Source: Bacteroidales bacterium (GTDB taxonomy: Bacteria; Bacteroidota; Bacteroidia; Bacteroidales; VadinHA17). From it: DNA of 11,831 nt. Below the pieces are notes generated by a model, which was not told the DNA's origin, did not search any database, and saw only the letters and a list, made by a program, of their open reading frames with translations. The stretch covers positions 1 through 11,831 of the forward strand of contig WFRO01000459.1 in assembly GCA_015486475.1 (NCBI GenBank), written 5' to 3'. Positions within the stretch are counted from its first letter, which is position 1. Every line of letters begins with the position of its first letter. The translations under genes were made by a program, and so were the position numbers. Below, one piece after another: positions 1-7,435 of the stretch.

Positions 1-799
1 GGACAGCTTCCGGCAGGGCTTCCAGAAAATCAAATATGCCTGTCTCCTCCCACTGATGCTCTCCGAACGTTTCATAATCCATGAAGAGGCCTACGATCTC
101 CTCTTCCGGAGGGATATCCCGCAACCAGCCTGCAAATTTTTCCGCTGTCAGCGGCCATTCCTCCCAGTTCTGATCGGAAAAACGGAAGGCGATATCGTCG
201 CTCATCTTAAAGTTCTTCAACAGCACCTTCAGACGGGGGTTGATCGCATTACAGTAAAGATAATTGGGACTTTTCCACCCCAGGACATGCTTGGCCCCTT
301 CTGTCAGGATCCCTTCAAACCCCATGTCCGCCACCATGGCTCCTATCTCGTCCGAATAGATCAGCTCGGTGTTCCTGAACACCCGTGGGGTAACCCCGAA
401 ATGATCTTTCAGGGCTTTTTTGTGCTGTTCTACCTGCCGGACAAACTCCTCCCTGTTCACCAGCGAGGCCAGGGAGTGGGCATAGGTCTCAGCCAGGAAC
501 TCCACGCGGGGGTGGGCCGCCAGACGGCGGAACGACTCCAGCACCTCCGGAGCATACAGCTCAAACTGCTCCAGCGCAATGCCCGTGACCGAGAAGGCCA
601 CCTTGAACCCCTCATAACGTTCCAGCAACCGTAACATCACCTCATTGGCCCGGAGATAGGACTTTTCCGCCACTTTCCGCAGGATGCTCTCATTGAGATA
701 ATCATCATAGTAATAATGATCATTCCCTATATCAAAAAAACGATATCGCCGCAACCGGAACGGCTGGTGGATCTGAAAATATAAACTGATTCTTCTCAT
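1..799 (-). CDS. GH57 alpha-amylase / glucan-active glycoside hydrolase, N-terminal part (3' end beyond window)
   Basis: Reading the minus strand from the ATG at 799 gives an open frame of 266 codons that runs off the left edge. Seen: it opens MRRISLYFQIHQPFR, with the GH57 HQP motif at residues 11-13; an FSVTG segment at about 69-73 fits conserved region 2; FRNTELIYS at 141-149 carries the expected nucleophile Glu145; MDYETFGEHQW at 240-250 carries the expected acid/base Asp241. Known: GH57 enzymes hydrolyse or transfer alpha-1,4-glucan on a seven-stranded barrel, and no signal peptide is visible, so it should be cytoplasmic. Context: it begins 12 bases after the stop of the glycogen-synthase-like gene and is the third gene of a glucan operon, so intracellular glycogen trimming is the likely job. 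Hydrolase versus 4-alpha-glucanotransferase cannot be settled from motifs, and the C-terminal part is missing only because of the window edge. An AGGA lies 2 bases before ATG, too close to be a good ribosome binding site. Confidence 0.93.
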   Translation of the reverse strand, partial: MRRISLYFQIHQPFRLRRYRFFDIGNDHYYYDDYLNESILRKVAEKSYLRANEVMLRLLERYEGFKVAFSVTGIALEQFELYAPEVLESFRRLAAHPRVEFLAETYAHSLASLVNREEFVRQVEQHKKALKDHFGVTPRVFRNTELIYSDEIGAMVADMGFEGILTEGAKHVLGWKSPNYLYCNAINPRLKVLLKNFKMSDDIAFRFSDQNWEEWPLTAEKFAGWLRDIPPEEEIVGLFMDYETFGEHQWEETGIFDFLEALPEAV

Positions 800-811
800 A
801 GTCCTGTATTA

Positions 812-2104
812 TTATGCCCCTTGCAAAAGGGATTCGTATATCTGTTTTACCTGCCGGGCTGAATTCTCCCATTTCAGCTGATTGACCTCTTCCCTTCCGT
901 ATTTCCGGAACATTTTTGTGAGGGCGGGATAGTTCAGCACCCCGTAAATGGCATCGGCCATGGCGTCGATGTCCCAGTAATTGACCTTCAGAGCGTGGGT
1001 AAGCACCTCGGCCACCCCCGACTGGTGGGAAATGATCACCGGCACATCCGACTGCAACGCCTCGAGCGGAGAGATACCAAAGGGTTCCGACACCGAGGGC
1101 ATGACATATACATCGCTCATGCTCAGCATGCGGTACACATCCTCCCCTTTCAGGAACCCTGTAAAATGAAAATGATCCGCGATCTTCTCCCGGGCAGCCA
1201 GCGAGATCATCTTCTGCATCATATCCCCGCTGCCGGCCATCACAAAACGTACACGGTCCATTTTCCTGAGCACACGTACAGCCGCTTCCACAAAATATTC
1301 CGGGCCTTTCTGCATGGTGATCCTCCCCAGAAAAGTTACGATCTTGTCCGGGATACTTTTCTTCGCAAACCGGTCCCTGTTGATGGCCAGGGGCTCCACG
1401 GCATTGTAAACGGTCACCACCTTCTCCGGCGGAATATGATACTTTTCTATGATGGTCCTGCGGGTGAGATTACTTACGGCAATGATCCTGTCGGCCGTAT
1501 CCATGCCCCGTTTTTCGATGGCATACACATCGGGGTTGACATTGCCGCGGCTCCGGTCAAAGTCGGTCGCATGCACATGGATCACCAGCGGCTTTCCGGA
1601 GACCTCTTTGGCGGCTATGCCGGCAGGGTATGCCAGCCAGTCGTGCGCATGGATAACATCAAAATCATTCTCAGCAGCGATCACCGAAGCTACCAGTGCA
1701 TAGCGGGCGATCTCGTCCATCAGGTCATCCCCGTATTTCCCGGAAAAAGAGAGCCTTCCTTTCTCGTCGGTCTGTACATACCACCGGTCTGAGCTGACCT
1801 CTTTCTTTTTGAGCGACCAGAACTCGTCCGGGTCGGTATAAGGGACGATCTTTGAATCGACCTGAATATAGTCCATGCTCCTTTTCATCTCCTCAAAGTG
1901 GTGAAAGTGTCTTTTCACGCTCACCTCCGAGGCTCCCAGCACGCGGACCATCGACTGGTCCTCATCACCATGGGCCCTGGGCACTACGAAGAGGATCTCC
2001 ACATCCCCCACGGCATAAAGACCTTTGGTAAGACCGTAGCTGGCTGTGCCCAGCCCTCCGGAAATATGCGGCGGGAACTCCCACCCGAACATCAGGACTT
2101 TCAT
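812..2104 (-). CDS. GT4-family glycosyltransferase, glycogen-synthase-like
   Basis: A 430-residue GT-B fold glycosyltransferase. Seen: the N-terminus MKVLMFGWEFPPHISGGLG has the Gly-rich SGGLG loop (15-19) that matches the nucleotide-sugar/acceptor loop of starch and glycogen synthases (KTGGL type); HAHDW at 152-156; a C-terminal Rossmann half with GRITMQKG (260-267) and the retaining E-x7-E motif EPFGISPLE (Glu340, Glu348). Known: this combination belongs to GT4/GT5-like retaining glucosyltransferases that elongate alpha-1,4-glucan from a sugar nucleotide. The ATG overlaps the stop of the debranching enzyme gene (ATGA, 2101-2104), implying translational coupling, and the GH57 gene follows. 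Inferred role: glycogen chain elongation in the cytoplasm. At 430 aa it is shorter than typical GT5 GlgA (about 480), favouring GT4. Whether the donor is UDP- or ADP-glucose cannot be read here; no glgC lies in the window. Confidence 0.88.
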   Translation of the reverse strand: MKVLMFGWEFPPHISGGLGTASYGLTKGLYAVGDVEILFVVPRAHGDEDQSMVRVLGASEVSVKRHFHHFEEMKRSMDYIQVDSKIVPYTDPDEFWSLKKKEVSSDRWYVQTDEKGRLSFSGKYGDDLMDEIARYALVASVIAAENDFDVIHAHDWLAYPAGIAAKEVSGKPLVIHVHATDFDRSRGNVNPDVYAIEKRGMDTADRIIAVSNLTRRTIIEKYHIPPEKVVTVYNAVEPLAINRDRFAKKSIPDKIVTFLGRITMQKGPEYFVEAAVRVLRKMDRVRFVMAGSGDMMQKMISLAAREKIADHFHFTGFLKGEDVYRMLSMSDVYVMPSVSEPFGISPLEALQSDVPVIISHQSGVAEVLTHALKVNYWDIDAMADAIYGVLNYPALTKMFRKYGREEVNQLKWENSARQVKQIYESLLQGA

Positions 2105-4092
2105 AGGCCTTCCTCCTGATCATTTTTTCCCTTTTCGAAAGATCGTTCCATCTCATCCAGCATATCCAGGATGCGCAGCACTTCGGCCACGCTCCATGCC
2201 TGCGAGATCGCTCCCCTGGCTTCGTGGGGGGGATCTCCGTCATAGATCTCCGAAATGCTGCCGATGCCGTGCAGTGACATCTCAGGCTCGAAGCCCCAGA
2301 TCAGCTTACGTATCTTCTCAAAGGCACTTCTTTTATAAAGTTTCAACGACCCTTCACAGTAAGGCCCGAGCAGCCAGGGCCATGCGGTTCCCTGGTGATA
2401 GGCCCGGTCCCGTTGCTTCTGGTCACCGAAATACCGTCCTTTGTATTCCGGATCTTCCGGTGAGAGCGTCCGCAGCCCTCTGGGCGTCAGCAATTCTTTC
2501 TCCGCCTTGCGCAAAACACAACGTTTCATCTCCTCGTTGATCGGAGAATAAGGCAGGGAGGTGGCTATCACCATATTGGGGCGCACCTGCCAGTTGGGCT
2601 GTCCATCGGAAGCAATGAAATCGGCCAGGTATTTTCTGTCATCATTCCAAAAAAGCTCCACGAACGATGTCCTGATCCTTTCCGGCAGATCCTGCCAGCG
2701 CTTCACGAATGCCCGGTCGCCAAACTCCTCAGCCAGGGAGAGGACAAAAGAGATATCGTTGTACCACAGGGCGTTGATCTCCACCGGATAGCCGGTACGC
2801 GGCGTGTCAGGCACCCCGTCAATGACCGCATCCATCCAGGTGAGGGCCACACCCTCCACACCGGCATGAATGAGACCGTTCTCCCGCATACCGATCTCAT
2901 AGACCGTTCCTTTGCGGAAAACCTCCAGGATACGCTTCATGACCTTGCCGTATTTTTTCCAGGCACCCTCTCGATCCCCCGTGTAACGGATGTACTGCTG
3001 CACATCCCAGAAAAACCACAGGGGAGCATCCACCGAATTGAAGGCATAATCCCCTTCCCGGCCCATGTTCGGGAAAAGACCATCACCGCTCATGCGTGAG
3101 ATCTCGGTCTTCATCACTGCATGAAAATCCTTCTCATTGCCCAGCACAAGGGTAAGTCCCGGCAGGGAAACGAAAGTATCACGCCCCCAGCTGTCGAACC
3201 ACGGGAACCCGGCAATGATCTCTGTCTTACCATGGTAATGCTTGATGAATTGCTGTGCCGAGTTGATCAGGCAATTACGGAATGAGTTCCGGGGCGTTCT
3301 TTTTTTGAGTTCATACGTGAAGATCCTTTTCAGGGAAGAAGGCTCTGCCGGCTCCGTAGAGGCGGAGAACAAGAGGGTCTCTCCTTTCCGAATGGGTACC
3401 TCAAAATATCCCGGCACAAACTGATCTTCCTTATAATCATAGCCTCTTTCCTGCTCCCGGATATATTCTATATCATAGTACCAGTGGGGCACGGGGATGA
3501 ATTCGACCGGTTTGCTGAACTGCATGTGCAGGTAAGGGAAGCCCTCATACATCCGCATACGTATGCCGTTCTCAATGAACTGTACTTTGGTGTTGGCATA
3601 CATATTGGCATGGGTCAGCTGATGCTTGTTACGAAAAGCCAGAAAAGGCTTGAAACGCAGCAAGGTATCGGAATGAGCCTCCTGCAGGGTAAATTTCACC
3701 AGCAGCTGCTCTTTTCTCTCCACCAGCAACTTCTCTTCCAGTAAGACCACACCTCCGACCCTCCGCGTGAGACGGGGGATCACATCTGCCTCAAAATCAC
3801 GCACATATTTATGCCCCCGGGGTTCATACAGATCTCCTGCAAACTTATGGATACCCAGATGGAACTCTTTGTGATGCTGTATTACGGTCGTATCCAGGCT
3901 CGACAGCAAAACATGCTGCTCTCCGCCAAACTGTTCAACAGGACACACCAACAGACCATGGTATTTTCTTGTATTGCAGCCAATGATCGTAAAGGAAGCG
4001 TACGACCCTGCCCGGTTCGAGCGCAATATCTCCCTGCTGAGAGAATATTCCAGATTGACCAATTGCTTTTTATCAAATTTCAGATAACTCAT
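2101..4092 (-). CDS. Glycogen debranching enzyme (amylo-alpha-1,6-glucosidase type, GDE_N + GDE_C)
   Basis: A 663-residue protein starting MSYLKFDKKQ. Seen: an N-terminal bacterial GDE domain (about 1-265) with the segment SNRAGSYASFTIIGCNTRKY at 25-44, then a C-terminal (alpha/alpha)6-barrel part with GFPWFDSWGRDTF (295-307), TWMDA (418-422), GYPVEINALWYN (434-445), GTAWPWLLGPY (568-578) and GSISEIYDGDPP (611-622), all hallmarks of the GDE_C family. Known role: removal of alpha-1,6 branch stubs so that glycogen can be fully degraded; cytoplasmic. Start choice: an ATG at 4167 would add 25 residues (MINSLKC...), but the promoter -7 element at 4116-4123 lies inside that extension, and MSYLKFDK is the usual family N-terminus, so 4092 is chosen. 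First gene of the three-gene minus-strand operon; its stop overlaps the next start. No clear Shine-Dalgarno. Confidence 0.94.
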   Translation of the reverse strand: MSYLKFDKKQLVNLEYSLSREILRSNRAGSYASFTIIGCNTRKYHGLLVCPVEQFGGEQHVLLSSLDTTVIQHHKEFHLGIHKFAGDLYEPRGHKYVRDFEADVIPRLTRRVGGVVLLEEKLLVERKEQLLVKFTLQEAHSDTLLRFKPFLAFRNKHQLTHANMYANTKVQFIENGIRMRMYEGFPYLHMQFSKPVEFIPVPHWYYDIEYIREQERGYDYKEDQFVPGYFEVPIRKGETLLFSASTEPAEPSSLKRIFTYELKKRTPRNSFRNCLINSAQQFIKHYHGKTEIIAGFPWFDSWGRDTFVSLPGLTLVLGNEKDFHAVMKTEISRMSGDGLFPNMGREGDYAFNSVDAPLWFFWDVQQYIRYTGDREGAWKKYGKVMKRILEVFRKGTVYEIGMRENGLIHAGVEGVALTWMDAVIDGVPDTPRTGYPVEINALWYNDISFVLSLAEEFGDRAFVKRWQDLPERIRTSFVELFWNDDRKYLADFIASDGQPNWQVRPNMVIATSLPYSPINEEMKRCVLRKAEKELLTPRGLRTLSPEDPEYKGRYFGDQKQRDRAYHQGTAWPWLLGPYCEGSLKLYKRSAFEKIRKLIWGFEPEMSLHGIGSISEIYDGDPPHEARGAISQAWSVAEVLRILDMLDEMERSFEKGKNDQEEGL

Positions 4093-4115
4093 TTTCAACA
4101 GAATATAATTCAGGA

Positions 4116-4147
4116 CAAAAGTACATGAAATCCATCTACATGACAAG
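4116..4147 (-). promoter_or_regulatory. Bacteroidetes-type promoter of the glycogen operon
   Basis: On the minus strand a -7 element TACTTTTG (4123 to 4116) fits the Bacteroidetes consensus TAnnTTTG exactly. A CTTG (4147 to 4144) lies 20 bases upstream, close to the -33 TTTG consensus. Transcription would begin around 4110, giving a leader of about 18 bases before the ATG at 4092. This supports the shorter start of the debranching enzyme gene. Confidence 0.7.
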
Positions 4148-4268
4148 CATTTTAAAGAATTTATCACGGCTCCGGGTAATCCTGGTATGCTTTATCCGTA
4201 TAATGATTTGTTCCGAATTTCAATGTTCTAAAAAATCATAAAAAATAAACCCAAAATACACTGAGTGA

Positions 4269-4299
4269 GAAAGCCGGGTGATCCGGCTTTCTTTTTTTT
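4269..4299 (+). terminator. Rho-independent terminator, + strand, no recognised gene upstream
   Basis: GAAAGCCGG (4269-4277) pairs perfectly with CCGGCTTTC (4283-4291) around a 5-base loop GTGAT, and eight T follow (4292-4299). The T-tract is on the + strand only, so it ends rightward transcription. The genes to the left all read leftward from 4092, so this terminator has no evident + strand gene to serve. It may end a short RNA arising in 4093-4260 or shield the VanZ-like gene from stray transcription. Confidence 0.85.
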
Positions 4300-4303
4300 C
4301 CAT

Positions 4304-4311
4304 TATATTTG
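4304..4311 (+). promoter_or_regulatory. Probable -7 element for the VanZ-like gene
   Basis: TATATTTG matches the Bacteroidetes -7 consensus TAnnTTTG and lies 51 bases before the ATG at 4363, immediately after the T-tract of the terminator. No TTTG-like -33 element is visible at the right distance, where the terminator stem sits, so the call rests on the -7 element and its position. Confidence 0.45.
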
Positions 4312-4362
4312 TCCACATTTCAAACCTGAGGATCCTTTCTGTGATCCCGGAACATTGCGGAT

Positions 4363-4782
4363 ATGACGAAGATCCAGACATATTTCATCTCCCGTACTTC
4401 ACGGTACTACCGTAACTTTTTCTGGAGCTGGCTCGCTCTCATCCTGCTGGTCTCCTCTCTCCCCAATCTCAACACACCGAGCGTAAGAATGGGCGGTTTT
4501 GAGCTCCGCCTGGATCATTTCTTTCACTGGTTACAGTACATGACCCTTGCTTTTCTGATGGTCTCCTGGCAATACCGTAAAAATCCGGCAAGATCGCGGA
4601 AAGTATTTTTTTACACGCTGATCATAGGCATTCTGCTGGCCGTAGGCGATGAATACCACCAGCTCCTGATCCCCGGCCGGTCTTTTACCTATGCGGATAT
4701 GCTCTCCAATGCCCTGGGAGTGATCACGGGGGTACTGGTCGCAGCCCTTTTCTGGAGGCCTTTGTTAAAGACCGGCTCCTGA
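4363..4782 (+). CDS. VanZ-like family membrane protein
   Basis: A 139-residue protein with about four predicted membrane segments (roughly 18-32, 52-69, 81-95 and 113-131). Seen: the VanZ-family signatures DHFFHWLQY (51-59), DEYHQ (96-100), IPGR (103-106) and D112 followed by N116. Known: VanZ-like proteins are small inner-membrane proteins named after the teicoplanin-resistance accessory VanZ; most family members are of unknown function and their presence does not imply resistance. The gene stands alone, with a probable promoter at 4304-4311, and its stop (4780-4782) lies only 8 bases from the stop of the convergent flippase gene, with no terminator between them. The length is typical of the family. 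An envelope role is only inferred from the polysaccharide genes nearby. Confidence 0.88.
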   Translation: MTKIQTYFISRTSRYYRNFFWSWLALILLVSSLPNLNTPSVRMGGFELRLDHFFHWLQYMTLAFLMVSWQYRKNPARSRKVFFYTLIIGILLAVGDEYHQLLIPGRSFTYADMLSNALGVITGVLVAALFWRPLLKTGS

Positions 4783-4790
4783 CCGCATTT

Positions 4791-6242
4791 TCATATTTCT
4801 TCTTCTTCCGATGCCAGTATGGAGATCATCTGCCGTACGGGTATCAGACGTATCATCACTGCCAGGAAGAAAGCTACGGCCAATTGTATGACATAGGCTG
4901 TCAGGGGATTTATTCCTGAGCGGTACAGGATGAAACCTGTCAGCAGGATCAGCAAAACAAAAATATAGGTCCGGTAAGGGATCATTCGGTGTACCGGTAT
5001 CTGGAAGCGTTTTTGAACCATCACCACCTGTGCGATCCCTATCCCCGCCTGGGTCACCAGGCTGGCGCCGGCAGCCCCCAGCGTCTGGAAACGCGGAATA
5101 AAGATGGCATTAAGGACGATATTCAGTACGAACCCTCCGGCAGCCAGCCTGCTCAAAGCCTTGATATCTCCCCGCGCCGTGAGCAGGGTGCCGAAAAGAT
5201 ATCCCGAAGAAACAAAGATCAGCGCTCCCATCAGTATGGCCAGCACATCGGCCGATATTGCGGTATGCTCCGTGTACAGGAGGTCCATCACAGGATGACA
5301 AAAGATAATGGTCGCTGTCCCCAGGATCAGCACCGGGATCATCAGCAACAAAAAAGCGAACCGTATCAGGTCGTCCACGGCCTTTCCCTCTTTCAGCATC
5401 CTGGAAAAGAGGGGTAGCAGGATGACCGAAAAAAGATACGCATACATCACGAATGCATCCAGCAGTCTGAAAGCCTGGGCATAGATACCCGCCTCTTTCG
5501 CACCGTCAGGCAACAGACGTTCCAGCATCACCGAATCGACACGGTAATAGAGGGCCATCAGCAGGGTGAGCATCGCAAAAGGAAAACTCTCCCGCAGTAT
5601 CTTCAGAAAAAGATCTTTGCGAAAACGGGGACGGAAAAACTCCGTCTTTCGCAATACCAGCAAAAATGCCGCGAAGGCGACCACAGCATAGGAAATGCTT
5701 TGTATGTAAACGAACCATTCGATCCGGAAAGGCTGGTCGGTCACATGCCCCCACAAGACCAGCCCTGTCAGCAGGATCATCAGCAGGCGGTCGGCGACCG
5801 AGAGTACACTGTCCGTCCTGAAAAGATGCAATCCGGTAATATTAGAACGGAAAAACAAAATGAAAGAGGCCAGAAACTGGTTCAGTACCAGAAAAACCAG
5901 GAGATACATCTGCCGGGGACCATAGCCGATGGAGAAGGCGACGCCAAAGGTTACCACAGCATATACCACGGCCAGCATCAGACGGATCAGGAACAGCTGG
6001 GAAAACCAGGTGGAGAGCTTGTCAGGCTCACGGGCAATGATCCGGTTGTTGTAATTGGTGGTCCCCGCATCCAGCAGGATGTTCAGTAAAAGGGAAAAAC
6101 TGAACAGGGAGAAATAAAAGCCATACGCATCAGCCCCCACCGTGTTCTGAACGGTCCGGTCGATCCCGAAGATCCAGAAAGGCTTCACCACCAGGTTCAG
6201 CGAGACCAGAAAGAGGAGATTCGAAAAAAACTTCTTTTTCAA
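4791..6242 (-). CDS. Polysaccharide (O-antigen/lipid-linked oligosaccharide) flippase, Wzx/MATE-like
   Basis: A 483-residue, very hydrophobic protein with roughly 12-14 membrane segments spread along its length, the layout of Wzx-type flippases in the MOP/MATE superfamily. The N-terminal KPFWIFGIDRTVQNTVGA (about 20-37) and NILLDAGTTNYNNR (about 54-67) are typical of the Bacteroidetes polysaccharide biosynthesis protein family. Known role: moving undecaprenyl-linked oligosaccharides across the inner membrane for surface polysaccharide assembly. Start: the codon at 6242 is TTG. The frame is closed by TAA at 6260-6258 and holds no ATG between that stop and residue 92, yet the family's conserved N-terminus begins at this TTG, so a TTG start is the best call. 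It is divergent from the GT4 gene (66 bases apart) and convergent with the VanZ-like gene. Substrate unknown. Confidence 0.88.
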   Translation of the reverse strand: MKKKFFSNLLFLVSLNLVVKPFWIFGIDRTVQNTVGADAYGFYFSLFSFSLLLNILLDAGTTNYNNRIIAREPDKLSTWFSQLFLIRLMLAVVYAVVTFGVAFSIGYGPRQMYLLVFLVLNQFLASFILFFRSNITGLHLFRTDSVLSVADRLLMILLTGLVLWGHVTDQPFRIEWFVYIQSISYAVVAFAAFLLVLRKTEFFRPRFRKDLFLKILRESFPFAMLTLLMALYYRVDSVMLERLLPDGAKEAGIYAQAFRLLDAFVMYAYLFSVILLPLFSRMLKEGKAVDDLIRFAFLLLMIPVLILGTATIIFCHPVMDLLYTEHTAISADVLAILMGALIFVSSGYLFGTLLTARGDIKALSRLAAGGFVLNIVLNAIFIPRFQTLGAAGASLVTQAGIGIAQVVMVQKRFQIPVHRMIPYRTYIFVLLILLTGFILYRSGINPLTAYVIQLAVAFFLAVMIRLIPVRQMISILASEEEEI

Positions 6243-6269
6243 TCCTGATATTTTGGTTTACTTTACACA

Positions 6270-6277
6270 CAAAAGTA
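6270..6277 (-). promoter_or_regulatory. Probable -7 element for the flippase gene
   Basis: On the minus strand TACTTTTG (6277 to 6270) matches TAnnTTTG and is the same octamer as the glycogen operon element. It lies 27 bases before the TTG start, similar to the spacing upstream of the debranching enzyme. No clear -33 TTTG appears 19-21 bases further up (a TTTG at 6292-6289 is only 11 bases away). I see no equally good element on the + strand for the divergent GT4 gene. Confidence 0.5.
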
Positions 6278-6307
6278 ATAAAGCCTGTCAAACAGGGGAT
6301 ATTTTCC

Positions 6308-7435
6308 ATGAAGATCGTTGTCAACACCCGCCTGCTCCTGCCCGGAAAACTCGACGGGATAGGCTGGTACACTTATGAGACGCTCATACGTATCACCCGG
6401 GCCCGTCCCGGTGATGATTTTTATTTTCTCTTTGACCGGCCCTGGGACGAACAGTTCATTTTCTCTCCCAATGTTCATCCTTTTATCATCAGGCCCCCGG
6501 CCCGTCATCCTCTTCTCTGGCATATCTGGTTCCAGCAGGGTGTAAAAAAGTTCCTCCGGGGACATCCGGCAGATCTTTTTTTCTCTCCCGACGGTTTCAT
6601 CCCGCTCGACTGCCATACCAAAACCCTCCCTGTGATCCACGACGTCAATTTTGTTCATTATCCCAAAGATCTTCCTCCCGTTACCGGAGCATACTACAGA
6701 AGATATTTCCCGCGCTTTGCCAGGCAGGCCTCCCATATCCTCACGGTCTCGGAATTCTCCAAAAAGGACATTTCCACGAGCTTCGGCATAGCTCCGGAGA
6801 AGATCTCGGTGGCCTGGAATGGTGTTTCCGAGGCATTTTCTCCCCTTTCGGACCACGAAAAGAAAGTAAGCCGCCAGCGGTTTGCCGGCGGTTCCCCTTA
6901 TTTTGTATATGTCGGCTCCCTGCTGCCCCGCAAGAACATCCCCCGCCTCCTCAGGGCCTATGATCTTTTCAGGGAACAGGATACTGCCGGTATCAAACTG
7001 GTCCTGGCCGGACGGGAACTGTTCGGCAACGGTGAGTTGTGGAAAGTGCTGAAAAAGATGAAACACACAGGAGATGTTCTGTTCCCCGGCAGTCTGGACC
7101 GCCAGGACACCCGTTTGCTGACAGGAGGAGCCGAAGCCCTGCTGCTCGTATCCTATTTCGAAGGTTTCGGCATCCCACTGGTGGAGGCCATGGCCTGCCA
7201 CACACCGGTGATCACAGCCAGTGCAACAGCCCTGCCGGAGGTGGCCGGAGATGCGGCCCTGTATGCGGATCCCTTCTCCGTTGAAAAGATCGCCGAAGCG
7301 ATGCAACGTATCACAACAGACAATGTTTTGCGGGAAAAATTAAAAGCAGCAGGGGCGGTACGGGTAAAAAAGTTCTCCTGGGACTTCACAGCTGACCGCG
7401 TCTGGGAGGCCATGGAAAAAACCGGCCGGTCATGA
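6308..7435 (+). CDS. GT4-family glycosyltransferase (group 1)
   Basis: A 375-residue GT-B glycosyltransferase. Seen: N-terminal Rossmann half beginning MKIVVNTRLL with G17-I-G-W-Y-T (donor loop region); PVIHDVNFVHYP (108-119); LTVSEFSKKDI (145-155); a C-terminal half with YVGSLLPRKN (201-210), LVLAGRE (231-237) and the retaining E-x7-E motif EGFGIPLVE (Glu285, Glu293), followed by an ALPEVAGDAA stretch (308-317) typical of mannosyl- and related transferases. Known: such enzymes add a sugar from a nucleotide donor to a lipid-linked or surface glycan at the cytoplasmic face of the membrane. Divergent from the flippase, with 65 bases between start codons, so the pair may serve one surface glycan, though no further polysaccharide genes are present. 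Its stop overlaps the RNase HII start (ATGA, 7432-7435). Donor and acceptor cannot be named. Confidence 0.9.
   Translation: MKIVVNTRLLLPGKLDGIGWYTYETLIRITRARPGDDFYFLFDRPWDEQFIFSPNVHPFIIRPPARHPLLWHIWFQQGVKKFLRGHPADLFFSPDGFIPLDCHTKTLPVIHDVNFVHYPKDLPPVTGAYYRRYFPRFARQASHILTVSEFSKKDISTSFGIAPEKISVAWNGVSEAFSPLSDHEKKVSRQRFAGGSPYFVYVGSLLPRKNIPRLLRAYDLFREQDTAGIKLVLAGRELFGNGELWKVLKKMKHTGDVLFPGSLDRQDTRLLTGGAEALLLVSYFEGFGIPLVEAMACHTPVITASATALPEVAGDAALYADPFSVEKIAEAMQRITTDNVLREKLKAAGAVRVKKFSWDFTADRVWEAMEKTGRS

Noticed and set aside
56..634. Open + strand frame of 192 codons
   Set aside because: It is antisense to the GH57 gene, whose minus-strand frame holds all expected catalytic motifs; the + frame shows no recognisable domain.
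4203..4241. 12-codon frame MICSEFQCSKKS before the orphan terminator
   Set aside because: Too short, no ribosome binding site or clear promoter, and such frames arise by chance; kept only as part of the small-RNA question.
4363..4782. VanZ-like gene as a glycopeptide resistance determinant
   Set aside because: Family membership alone does not imply resistance, and no vanA/vanH/vanX-type genes are nearby.
6263..7306. Open minus-strand frame of 347 codons
   Set aside because: It is antisense to the GT4 glycosyltransferase, which has intact GT-B motifs; the minus product is low-complexity Gly/Arg/Asp-rich without a domain.
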